Shown here: positions 11,635 through 19,311 of the stretch, one piece after another
Position numbering within the stretch: position 1 is the stretch's first letter
How the letters are laid out: the number at the start of each line of letters is the position of its first letter
Origin: Myxococcales bacterium
Lineage (GTDB): Bacteria > Myxococcota_A > Polyangia > Haliangiales > Haliangiaceae
Direction of reading: 5' to 3'
DNA: 64,000 bases
Assembly (NCBI GenBank): GCA_947483555.1
Contig: CANKMW010000011.1
Location: 1-64,000, forward strand
Translations under genes and position numbers: made by a program
Notes under the pieces: model-generated
Database searches by the model: none
What the model was told of the DNA's origin: nothing
What the model saw: the letters and a program-made list of their open reading frames with translations, nothing else

Positions 11635-13142
11635 GTGCGCGCCGCGAGCATCCTGGCGCTGGCCATCCTTGCCAGCTGTTGCCGCCCGACGTTCGATCCG
11701 TGCCGCGTCACCTGTGCCGGCGACGACCAGTGTCCGGCGGTGCCGGCGGCCGCTGTCACCCGGCGGGTGAGCCGACGGCATGCAGCGCGGTCGACGACGC
11801 GGGGGTCGACGCCGCCGTGGATGCGGCTGATGGCGGGCTGCCGGTGGGCGCGTTCAAGGCGCTGGCCGTGGGCCAGGAGTTCGCGTGCGCGATCACCATG
11901 GACGGCAGCCAGGTGTCGTGCTGGGGCGAGAACGTAATCGGCCAGCTCGGCGACGGCAGCTTCATCGATCGCCCGACCGCAGCGCCGATCGGCGAGCCGG
12001 GACCGTGGCGGGCGATCGCGGCCGGCTCGTATCATGCGTGCGCGATCAAGGACAGCGGCGCCCTGTTCTGCTGGGGTGAGGCGGCCTACGGTCAGGTCGA
12101 CGGCAGCAACGCCAACCAGACTCCGCCGCGCCACCCTCTTTGAGCGCGCAGGTGCGCAGCTCGTCAGCGCTGAGCGACTCCCACGTCGCGCTGATCACCT
12201 CGGGCCCGTGGACGGCGGCGCTGGCCCCGGTGCCGAGCTGGCCGGCGCTGTTGTCGCCCCAGCACCACATCGCGGTGTCGTCGTCGATCGCGCAGGTGTG
12301 GCGCGCCCCGCCGTCGACCGCGGTCCACGACCCGCCCGTCGGGTGGAGCAGCTCCACCGGATCGTTGCGAGTCATGCCTGCGCGCTGGACTCCAACAGCG
12401 CGCGCTGGTGCTGGGGGGACCAACCTCAAGACCGCGCTCGGCGGCGGCGCCGGGCTCGGCGCGTCGCTCCCCGTGCCGACCGCGATGCCGGCCAGCCCCG
12501 GCCCGGCGTCGTGGCTGCGCCTCGAAGGCGGGCCCGAGTTCGGGTGCGGGCTCAGCTCGGCGCCGGCGCCCAACCAGGTGGTGCTGGGGTGACAACGATG
12601 CCCGGGAGCTCGGTGTCGGTGCGACGCCATCCAGCTCGGACGCTCCGCTGCGGGTCCTGGATCCGGCGGCCAACTGGCAATGGCTGGCGACCGACTCGCT
12701 GTACGGCGCGGTGTGCGGCATCCGGGCGCCCGACGGCAGCGGTGGTGACCTGTGGTGCTGGGGCTTCAACGAAAACCGTCGGCTCGGCGCCGGGACCGGC
12801 ACGGTGCCGCTGTCGCCGACCGAGGTCGCCACGGCGCGCGACTGGCTGCGCGTCGATCTCGGGCTCAACTTCGCGTGCGCGATCTCGGCGGCGCTGGAGC
12901 TGTATTGCTGGGGCTACAACGATGGGTTCCAGGTCAGCAGCTCGACCGAGCTCGATGTCGCGATCCCGACCGCGAGCATCTGGCCCGGGGTGCAGTTCCA
13001 GATCCTCGCCACCGGCTGGGCGCACAGCTGCGCGGTCACCGCGGCCAACACCGTGCTGTGCTGGGGCAACGGCGGCGTCGGCCAGCTCGGCGACGGCAAC
13101 CAGGCGCACCGGACGCCCGTGCCGGTGGTCTCCGGCCCCTGA
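11635..13142 (+). pseudogene. RCC1-repeat lipoprotein gene, broken by four frameshifts and an internal inversion
   Basis: Starts with a lipoprotein signal (MRAASILALAILASC) and CxxxC sequence, then RCC1-type blades recognisable by repeated CWG(D/E)N and GQLG(D/T)G motifs. The frame changes near 11740, 12125, 12412 and 12580; at two of them removing one base restores a standard CWGDN blade. Between 12143 and 12386 the blade sequence lies on the minus strand (WCWGDNSAGQLGTG, LRTCAL). Flipping this 244-bp piece back puts it in the same frame as the coding sequence on both sides. Such lipoproteins are common surface proteins in myxobacteria. Neighbouring genes are intact, so this looks like real decay, although local assembly error is possible. 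Confidence 0.85.
12143..12386. other. Inverted 244-bp segment flanked by perfect 10-bp inverted repeats
   Basis: AGCGCGCAGG at 12143-12152 and its reverse complement CCTGCGCGCT at 12377-12386 bound a segment whose RCC1 coding sense is on the minus strand. Restoring the orientation joins LFERAG to MTRNDPVELL on the left and RTCAL to DSNSARWCWGD on the right, all in one frame. The inverted repeats come from the conserved CAL codons of RCC1 blades. Confidence 0.8.
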
Positions 13143-13426
13143 CGTCGTGATGCCGTGACGATCTGGCCGCAATGCCGATCACGTAGCGACACGTGATCGA
13201 GATGATCCACGTTTCTCGATCGAACCTTGCAGCGTCTCAACCGCTGCCCGGGAAAGGTGGCCACCACCCGGAACCGAGTGTTGCGTGGTCGTCGGGTGAC
13301 CGGCGCTGCGAAGCGTACACAGGGAGTGCGCGAAGGTCCTGCCGGGGGGGAACAACGATGCCGACCGCGATCCGGAGCCCGCGTGCCAGCAAGATCGGAC
13401 GATACATGAGGTCGGGAAGGCCGCCC
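13143..13426. other. Intergenic region with a short dyad
   Basis: 284 bp without a convincing gene. It contains the dyad GATCACGT-agcgac-ACGTGATC at 13177-13198, which could be a weak hairpin after the RCC1 remnant or a protein-binding site; there is no T-run. Nothing else recognised. Confidence 0.5.
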
Positions 13427-16129
13427 TTACTGCCGCTTCAGGAACTCGACGACGCCGGGGGTCTGCGCCTTGCGGGCCGCCGAGCACAGGCTCAGCTGCT
13501 CGAGCGCTTGCGCCATGATGCGGGGGCCACCGTCGAGCTTTTCGATCCGAGGTCCGAAGAACTGCTGGACCTCGGCCTTGCGATCCTCGTCGCACAGCGC
13601 GACCAGCGATAGCGCCAGGTACGGCCGGAAGCGCTCGGGCAGCTTGGCCGACACCTCGTCGAAGTGCTCGACCACGAACCGATAGGCGATCATGCGCGTG
13701 GCCGGGTGGGCGAAGCCGCCCTGCAACAGGCCGAGCGCCTCGCGCAACTCGAACTCGTCGGTGAGCACCAGCGCCATCGCCTGGGTGGCGATCGCGGGAT
13801 CGGTGAACCCGGCCATGGCACCAAGCAGCCGGCCGCGCTCGGCGCGATCGGTCACCTTCCTGGCATCGGCGTGCAGCCGATCGAACAGCTTCTGATCGCC
13901 GTGGCGGGCCGCGACGCCGAGCGTGACGCCCACGAGCTCGGGCGCGATCGCACCGTGATCGTCGAGCCATCGCCAGGCCAGGGCCATCGCCTGATCGACC
14001 AGCTCGCGATCCTTGCCGGTGTCCGCGACCAGCGCGAGCAGGCCCGGCCGCAGCTGCCGGAGCTCGTCGTCGTCGGTCTTCTTGCCTTGCCACCCGAGCT
14101 CGACGGCGCGCCGCCGGTACAGCTTGCGGATCAGCCGCTGGTAGTTGGGGCGCAGCGCGTCGGGCACCATCTCGTCGATCCCGGCGATGACGCCGATCGA
14201 CGCGTCGACGATGTGGCGACTCTTGTCCTTGGCCAGGTTCGCGACCATGGCGAGCGCCACGCGGTTCTCGATCGCGCCGCTGGTGACCAGCGCGTTGACG
14301 TCGCCGATCAGGCCGACCCGCTCGGCGAGCGTGAGCGACCGCGTGTTGGCGAGCAGGTCGTCGAGCGGCTGCGATGCGAGCTGCATGCGGTAGTAGCCGA
14401 GTCCAGCCTCGTTGGGCAGCACCCAGTCGGGGCAGATCGGGGTGCCGAGCGCCAGCTCGGCGCTCGCCGTGTCGAGCAGCGTGCACGCCCGCCCGCTGGT
14501 CTTGCCCGCTCCCCAGCGCGCGCACACCGGGATCTGCCAGGTGCGCTTCGCGTCGATCGTGGAGCCGGTCGGCACGTAGCGTCGTTGCTCGAGCCGGAGC
14601 TTCGGCGGCGCGTCCTTGGCGCAGACCAGCTCGACCGCCACCAGCGGCACCCCGCTCTGCAGCACGAAGCCGTCGAACAGGCCGTGCACGTCCTTGCTGG
14701 CGGCGGCCGACATCGCGGCGACGAAATCGCTGTAGGTCGCGTTGCCCCAGGCGTGCTCGGCCAGGTACTGGCGCACGCCGCGCTGGAACACCGCGGGCCC
14801 GATCCAGCGCTCCATCATGGTCAAGACGGCGGCGCCCTTGCCATAGGTGATGCCGTCGAACGCGTTGGCGATGTCGCTCGACGTCACGATCGGCTGCCGG
14901 ATCGCGCGCGCGCTGTCGAGGCTGTCGGCGCCCATGACGCGGGCCTTGCTCGCCACCAGGCCCGCCGGGATCTCCCACTCGGGTTTCCAGGTCTCGAGCA
15001 CCTTGGCGGTCATCCAGGTCGCGAACGCCTCGTTGAGCCAGGTGTCATCCCACCAGGCGAGGGTCACCAGGTTGCCGAACCACTGGTGCGCCAGCTCGTG
15101 GCTGGCGACGCTCGCGTACGCCTGCTGCTTCTGGATGGTCAGCTCGCCGGGCTTGGTCAGGATCAACTCCTGCCGATAGGTGATGAGCCCGGGGTTCTCC
15201 ATCGCGCCGGCGTTGAACACCGAGACCGCGAGCGTGTCGAGCTTGTCGTACGGGTAGGGCGTCGCGAAGTAATCCTCGAGCACCTCGAGCAACTGATGGG
15301 TCACCTCGGCGGGGTAGGCCGCGTCCTTGGTGCGGCCGCGCGGCACCACGATGCGGAGCGGCGTCCCGGTGCGGGTCTTGCCCGCATCGACGGCCTCGAA
15401 CGGCCCCACCGCGAACGCGACCAGATAGCTCGGCAACGGTCGGGTCTCGCGAAAGCGCACCGCCTTCATGCCGTCGGGCTCGTCGAGCTCCTGCTCGACG
15501 GCGGTGTTGGCGAGCGCGACCAGGTCCTTCTTGACGTGCAGGGTCAGCCGCCACGGAACCTTGTACGACGGCTCGTCGAAGCACGGGAACGCCTCGCGCG
15601 CGTCGGTCGCCTCGAACTGGGTGAACGCATACCAGTCGTCCGCTTCCTTGGCGGTGTAGATGCCGGTGCCGTCGTTCGCGTGCATCTTGCCGCGGTACCG
15701 GATGCTCAACGTCACCTTGCCGGGCGAGAGCGGTCGCGCCGGCACCAGGCCGAGGAAGTCCTTCTCGGTGTAGACCGGCCGCGCCGCCACGGTCTCGCCG
15801 CCGACGTCGAAGCTGGCGTCGTCGACGACGATCTCGCTGGCGTTCAACCACAGCGTGGCCGTCGGCGCGGTCACCTCGAGCTGGGTGGTGATGGCACCCG
15901 TGAAGTCCTGGAGGTTGGGGTCGAGCGTGAGCTCGACGTCGTTGCGGATCGGGCGAACGGTGGTCGGCAGCCTGAGCAGCGGCGCGACTGGCTCGGCCAC
16001 CTCCGGCGCCGGCGCGGCGACGGGCGCCGGCCGAGCCGGAGGGACCGGCGTCGGTGTCACGTTGCGCGGGCCGCCGGGCCCACAAGCCGCGAGCGCGACC
16101 GCCAGGACCAGGTGAAGGTGCTGCTTCAT
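13427..16129 (-). CDS. M1 family zinc aminopeptidase, lipoprotein
   Basis: Removes N-terminal residues from peptides, probably in the periplasm or outer membrane. The N-terminal lipobox LAAC (MKQHLHLVLAVALAACG) is followed by a Pro-rich tether. The M1 domain has the exopeptidase motif GAMEN (about residue 306) and the zinc site HELAHQWFGN (about 342) with the downstream glutamate in WLNEAFATW. An ERAP1-like helical C-terminal domain fills about residues 560-890. Length 900 aa is normal for the family. The ATG at 16129 is preceded by GAGGAG. Only 4 bp separate it from the MYXO-CTERM gene upstream, so the two are probably one operon. Confidence 0.93.
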   Translation of the reverse strand: MKQHLHLVLAVALAACGPGGPRNVTPTPVPPARPAPVAAPAPEVAEPVAPLLRLPTTVRPIRNDVELTLDPNLQDFTGAITTQLEVTAPTATLWLNASEIVVDDASFDVGGETVAARPVYTEKDFLGLVPARPLSPGKVTLSIRYRGKMHANDGTGIYTAKEADDWYAFTQFEATDAREAFPCFDEPSYKVPWRLTLHVKKDLVALANTAVEQELDEPDGMKAVRFRETRPLPSYLVAFAVGPFEAVDAGKTRTGTPLRIVVPRGRTKDAAYPAEVTHQLLEVLEDYFATPYPYDKLDTLAVSVFNAGAMENPGLITYRQELILTKPGELTIQKQQAYASVASHELAHQWFGNLVTLAWWDDTWLNEAFATWMTAKVLETWKPEWEIPAGLVASKARVMGADSLDSARAIRQPIVTSSDIANAFDGITYGKGAAVLTMMERWIGPAVFQRGVRQYLAEHAWGNATYSDFVAAMSAAASKDVHGLFDGFVLQSGVPLVAVELVCAKDAPPKLRLEQRRYVPTGSTIDAKRTWQIPVCARWGAGKTSGRACTLLDTASAELALGTPICPDWVLPNEAGLGYYRMQLASQPLDDLLANTRSLTLAERVGLIGDVNALVTSGAIENRVALAMVANLAKDKSRHIVDASIGVIAGIDEMVPDALRPNYQRLIRKLYRRRAVELGWQGKKTDDDELRQLRPGLLALVADTGKDRELVDQAMALAWRWLDDHGAIAPELVGVTLGVAARHGDQKLFDRLHADARKVTDRAERGRLLGAMAGFTDPAIATQAMALVLTDEFELREALGLLQGGFAHPATRMIAYRFVVEHFDEVSAKLPERFRPYLALSLVALCDEDRKAEVQQFFGPRIEKLDGGPRIMAQALEQLSLCSAARKAQTPGVVEFLKRQ

Positions 16130-16133
16130 GACG

Positions 16134-17567
16134 TCATGCTCCTCGCGATGACCGCCGGCGCCGGCGCACCATGATGGCGCCCAGGATCGCACCCGCGCCG
16201 ATCGGCAACATCGGATCGGCGCCCCCGCCGGTCGCGCAACCCAGACAGCCGGCGCCGCCGTCGGGCCAGCACAGGCCGCCGCCCGCACCGTTGGACAGGC
16301 ATGCGAAGGCGTCCGGGCAACTGTCGGCGGCGAGGTCACAGCTCTCGACGCACCGATTCTCTCCATCCTTGGTCGCGCACAGACCCGAGACGCAGTCGGC
16401 GGCGCTGGTACACGGCGTGCCGAGGCCACCGGGCGTGGTCTCGCCGGGGACGCAGCGGCCGTCGACGCAGACCAGGCCCGCGCCTTGCGCCTCGCAGGCG
16501 TCATCGTTGGTGCACGGGTCGCCGAGGATCACGGTCACCGAGGCCGTGCCCTGCGAGCCCTGGGTGTCGTTGGCGCGCACGGTCACGGTGTGCGGGCCTG
16601 CCGCCAGCGAGGCCGGCGCGTTGAAGGCGTAGGGCGGCGTGGTCAGCGAGGCGAAGGGCGCATCGTCGACGAGCAGTTCGACGTTCTCCACGCCCTGTTC
16701 ATCGGTGACCGTGGCGCGCACCACGAAGCTCGGGCTCACCGTCGCGTTGTTCGTCGGCGTCTCGATCACGATCGACGGCGGCGTCGGCGTCGACGGGCCG
16801 AAGATGTCGAGCAGCTTCTGATGCGAGTTCTGCATCGTCGGGCCGCACTGGCACTCCTGCGCCGGCTGGCAGCAGCCCTGGGTGCCGATGCAGGCGCTCT
16901 GGTTCTGGAAGCGCTTGCTGGGCGGGTTGGGGATGTAGGTCATCGGATCGGCGCCCAGCATCTCGTGGGCGAGCCCGAAGGCATGCGCCGACTCCTGCGC
17001 GATGATCCAGCACGCCTGGCTGACGTTGCTGGGCGCGGAGTTGAGGAAGCTGAAGGTGATGGCGTTGTTGATGATGCCGCACGCACCGGGCGACACGCCG
17101 CCGACCTGCGCGGGCAGGCCGAGGTTGCTGGCCAGGCCGGCCGCCATCGCCTCGAAGTGCGGCGCCGAGCCCGGATCGGTCGTGGTGATGATGACGCCGT
17201 AGGGCGCGTAGGTCTCGCGCACGCAGGCGACGATCTGGTTCCACGTCGCATCGCTGCCGGTGTACGCGGCCAGGTTGCCGCTCGCGATCGACGTGGTGTT
17301 CGTCGACGAGTTGTTGACGGCGCCCCGGGTGAGCCGGCACCCGGGCGCACCGGTCGCCGTCGTCTCGCCCTTGCAGTTGTTGAGGTAGAGGACGCGCGAG
17401 TTGAAGCCGCCGCCGGCGATCACCATCGGGTCATCGGTCGGGATGTAGCCGGTGATGAGCCCACCGGGCCCGTCGGGGCTACCGATGATCCTCGATGAAT
17501 CGCCCTGCGCGGCGGCGTTTCCGACGAGTGCCACGACCAGAGCTCCGCAGATGGCCAGGTTCCTCAT
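16134..17567 (-). CDS. Metzincin-like MYXO-CTERM surface protein with degenerate zinc motif
   Basis: Exported 477-aa protein. Signal peptide (residues 1-21), a protease-like domain with QESAHAFGLAH (about 188-198) where the metzincin pattern HExxHxxGxxH has its first His replaced by Gln, and a Met-turn-like ADPMTY just after. A beta-sandwich Ig-like domain (about 280-360) and Cys-rich repeats (about 365-440) follow. The tail is a MYXO-CTERM-type signal: GCLGCATGGG, one membrane helix, then RRRRRSSR. The start at 17567 (MRNLAIC) has AGGA 9 nt upstream; 17576 and 17600 are alternatives. Co-transcribed with the M1 aminopeptidase. Whether it cleaves anything is uncertain given the lost His. Confidence 0.8.
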   Translation of the reverse strand: MRNLAICGALVVALVGNAAAQGDSSRIIGSPDGPGGLITGYIPTDDPMVIAGGGFNSRVLYLNNCKGETTATGAPGCRLTRGAVNNSSTNTTSIASGNLAAYTGSDATWNQIVACVRETYAPYGVIITTTDPGSAPHFEAMAAGLASNLGLPAQVGGVSPGACGIINNAITFSFLNSAPSNVSQACWIIAQESAHAFGLAHEMLGADPMTYIPNPPSKRFQNQSACIGTQGCCQPAQECQCGPTMQNSHQKLLDIFGPSTPTPPSIVIETPTNNATVSPSFVVRATVTDEQGVENVELLVDDAPFASLTTPPYAFNAPASLAAGPHTVTVRANDTQGSQGTASVTVILGDPCTNDDACEAQGAGLVCVDGRCVPGETTPGGLGTPCTSAADCVSGLCATKDGENRCVESCDLAADSCPDAFACLSNGAGGGLCWPDGGAGCLGCATGGGADPMLPIGAGAILGAIMVRRRRRSSRGA

Positions 17568-17776
17568 GGCCGGCATCCTGGTCGCGATCGCCGTGCCCAC
17601 GGAAGGTCGTTGTCATGGCACTCGTTCACGCCAATGCTCGGTGATCGCCTCACCTCGTCAGATGATCAGACTCGATCAGCCGTGCGTGCTCATCGCCCAC
17701 GAGCGACCCGCGTAACCGCGGCTGCTGGCGGCGTCCCGCGAACAGACCCGCAAGCTCGAGGCGGAACGGCGCACGG
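17568..17776. other. Intergenic region, no gene recognised
   Basis: No supported gene in about 210 bp. A short plus-strand frame near 17716-17797 (RLLAASREQTRKLEAERR) has coiled-coil character but no start and no neighbours; I do not call it. Confidence 0.4.
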
Positions 17777-18263
17777 TCATCCCGCACCTGGATTGAAGCG
17801 GTCCGGAACGTGCCGCGACCCCGACCTGGTGACGATCGCTCGCCGGTTCACCTCGTCGTCGATGGCTCCAGGGCAACGTCCCCGAACTGCGCGCTCTCTG
17901 CTCGACCCACCAGAAGAGTCGTGCGTGGTGCGATGTCGATGAGCGGGTGGGTGCGGTGCAGGCTGTCGCCCGAGGCCGACGGGTTCGAGGCTCCCGTGAG
18001 CGGCGGCGAGGTCACCGCGAGCGGCGCACCGCGGCCGAGGGCGACGCCGTGTGGCCGGCCAGGGAGCGACGGTCGCGGTGCATGATCTCGTCGGCCAGGG
18101 CACGGCGACGCAGGTCGTCCAACAGGAAACGCGCGGTCGCGACCAGGTCGGTGTCGAGGGGCGTGGGTGAAGCGGCGGCCGGCCCTGCTCCGAGACAGCT
18201 CGTCTCCCATCCCAGCTCGAGCACGAGCTCTCGACGACGCCCTCGCGACTTGCGCGTCGCCAT
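17777..18263 (-). pseudogene. Frameshifted remnant, probably of an FHA-domain protein
   Basis: A minus-strand frame opens at ATG 18263 (MATRKSRGRRRELVLELG) with strong third-position GC and ends at 18012. Coding character continues in another minus frame with RTTLLVGRAESAQFGDVALE, which resembles the FHA core (IGR..s.D..L). It then shifts again to VNRRAIVTRSG, the position of the FHA serine-arginine region. Two frameshifts, near 18012 and 17855, are needed to join the pieces. It follows the lipoprotein gene by 6 bp. The FHA assignment is by eye and moderate; it could be a fragment of a larger regulator. Confidence 0.4.
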
Positions 18264-18269
18264 GGGCGC

Positions 18270-19010
18270 TCAGTAGGTCCCGCTCGCCGTGACCACGATG
18301 TGGGTCGACGGGAAGGAGATGGACGCGAACGTGACCGGCGCCGCCGAGCCGCACGACGGGCCGCGGAGGTAGCCCGGCTGCGTCTCGGGCGAGGTGTTGG
18401 CGCCGAGGATGAACTGATTGCCGCCGCCGGCGGCCAGGACCTCGACCACCATCGTCGAGCCGGCCGCGATCGTCGCCGGCGGCGAGATCGGGACCTGCAC
18501 CACCGTTCCCGAGGCCGCGTTGGCCACCGTCACCGCGGTGGTCCGGATCGGGGTCAGGTTGGCGACCGCGAGCGCACCGCTCAGGGTGTGCAGCTTGACC
18601 TGGACTTGCTGGCTGGAACCGATGACGCCCACCGCGTCCTGCACCCCGAAATCGACGCGATCGACCGCGAGCGCGCTGGTGACGCCGTGATCGGCGAGCG
18701 GGAACACGCGGTAGTAGCTGTTCTCGCCGGTGCTGCAGGCCACCGACGTCGCCGGCATCACGGTCATCGACGACGACTGCGAAAGCGTCACGGCGTTGCC
18801 GGCCGGTGCGTCGGTGCTCGGCGGTGGCCCGTCGACCGGTAGCGAGGGGCCGTCGACGGCGCCGGCGTCGACGAGCGTGCGGTTTGCGTCCGGGTCGTCG
18901 TCGTCGTCGCCGAAGTCGTTGGGCCGACCCGACGCGCACGCCGCCGTGGCGAGGACCACGGCCACGGCGAGCCAGAGGACGGTTCGAGCTGACCTGACAT
19001 CCATTCCCAT
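18270..19010 (-). CDS. Lipoprotein of unknown function
   Basis: 246 aa with a lipoprotein signal (lipobox ATAAC at about residues 20-25), an Asp-rich stretch (DFGDDDDDPDAN) and a Pro/Asp linker, then an all-beta region of about 170 residues with no recognised domain. Start at ATG 19010; ATG 19004 is equally possible. Asp-rich tethers behind the lipidated Cys are common in myxobacterial lipoproteins. A cluster of TGATCA palindromes lies 90-130 bp upstream and the FHA remnant follows downstream. Confidence 0.75.
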   Translation of the reverse strand: MGMDVRSARTVLWLAVAVVLATAACASGRPNDFGDDDDDPDANRTLVDAGAVDGPSLPVDGPPPSTDAPAGNAVTLSQSSSMTVMPATSVACSTGENSYYRVFPLADHGVTSALAVDRVDFGVQDAVGVIGSSQQVQVKLHTLSGALAVANLTPIRTTAVTVANAASGTVVQVPISPPATIAAGSTMVVEVLAAGGGNQFILGANTSPETQPGYLRGPSCGSAAPVTFASISFPSTHIVVTASGTY

Positions 19011-19099
19011 GGCGGTACCGTCGCAAGCGCGAGGCTTCTCGCCAACGTGACCGTGCCGTCACCCGATGACGGCGCTGATGCAAGCGATACGCGAAAAGC

Positions 19100-19136
19100 T
19101 GATCAAATCGCGGTCCGCGTTGATCAACTCTGATCA
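19100..19136. promoter_or_regulatory. Three TGATCA palindromes at helical spacing
   Basis: TGATCA at 19100-19105, 19121-19126 (within TTGATCAA) and 19131-19136. Start-to-start spacing is 21 and 10 bp, about two and one helical turns, so the sites face the same side of the DNA. AT content is locally high for this genome. Candidate operator for the lipoprotein gene that starts at 19010. Confidence 0.45.
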
Positions 19137-19311
19137 CCGCTTCGCGCGGCCCCCGCGTGACACGGTCACGGCGCGCTCGGCTTCGACCCGGCGGAACGAC
19201 GCGCCGCGCCTTGACCGTGACCGGAGCGGGGATCAGAAGTCGGCGAACGGCAGCTCGAGCTCGAGGTCGTCGGCAGGCGGACCGCGAGCGGCAGCGGCCT
19301 GGGCCCCTGAG
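19137..19311. other. Intergenic region, nothing recognised
   Basis: Right part of the ~300-bp gap between the lipoprotein and the radical SAM gene; apart from the TGATCA cluster at its left I see no gene or signal. Confidence 0.4.

Noticed and set aside
17716-17797. Short coiled-coil-like plus frame (RLLAASREQTRKLEAERR)
   Set aside because: No start codon, ribosome site or homologous neighbour; too short to support as a gene or mobile-element remnant.
17983-18003. GGGTTCGAGGCTCCC resembling a tRNA T-arm
   Set aside because: Loop size is wrong and no acceptor, D or anticodon stem can be built around it.
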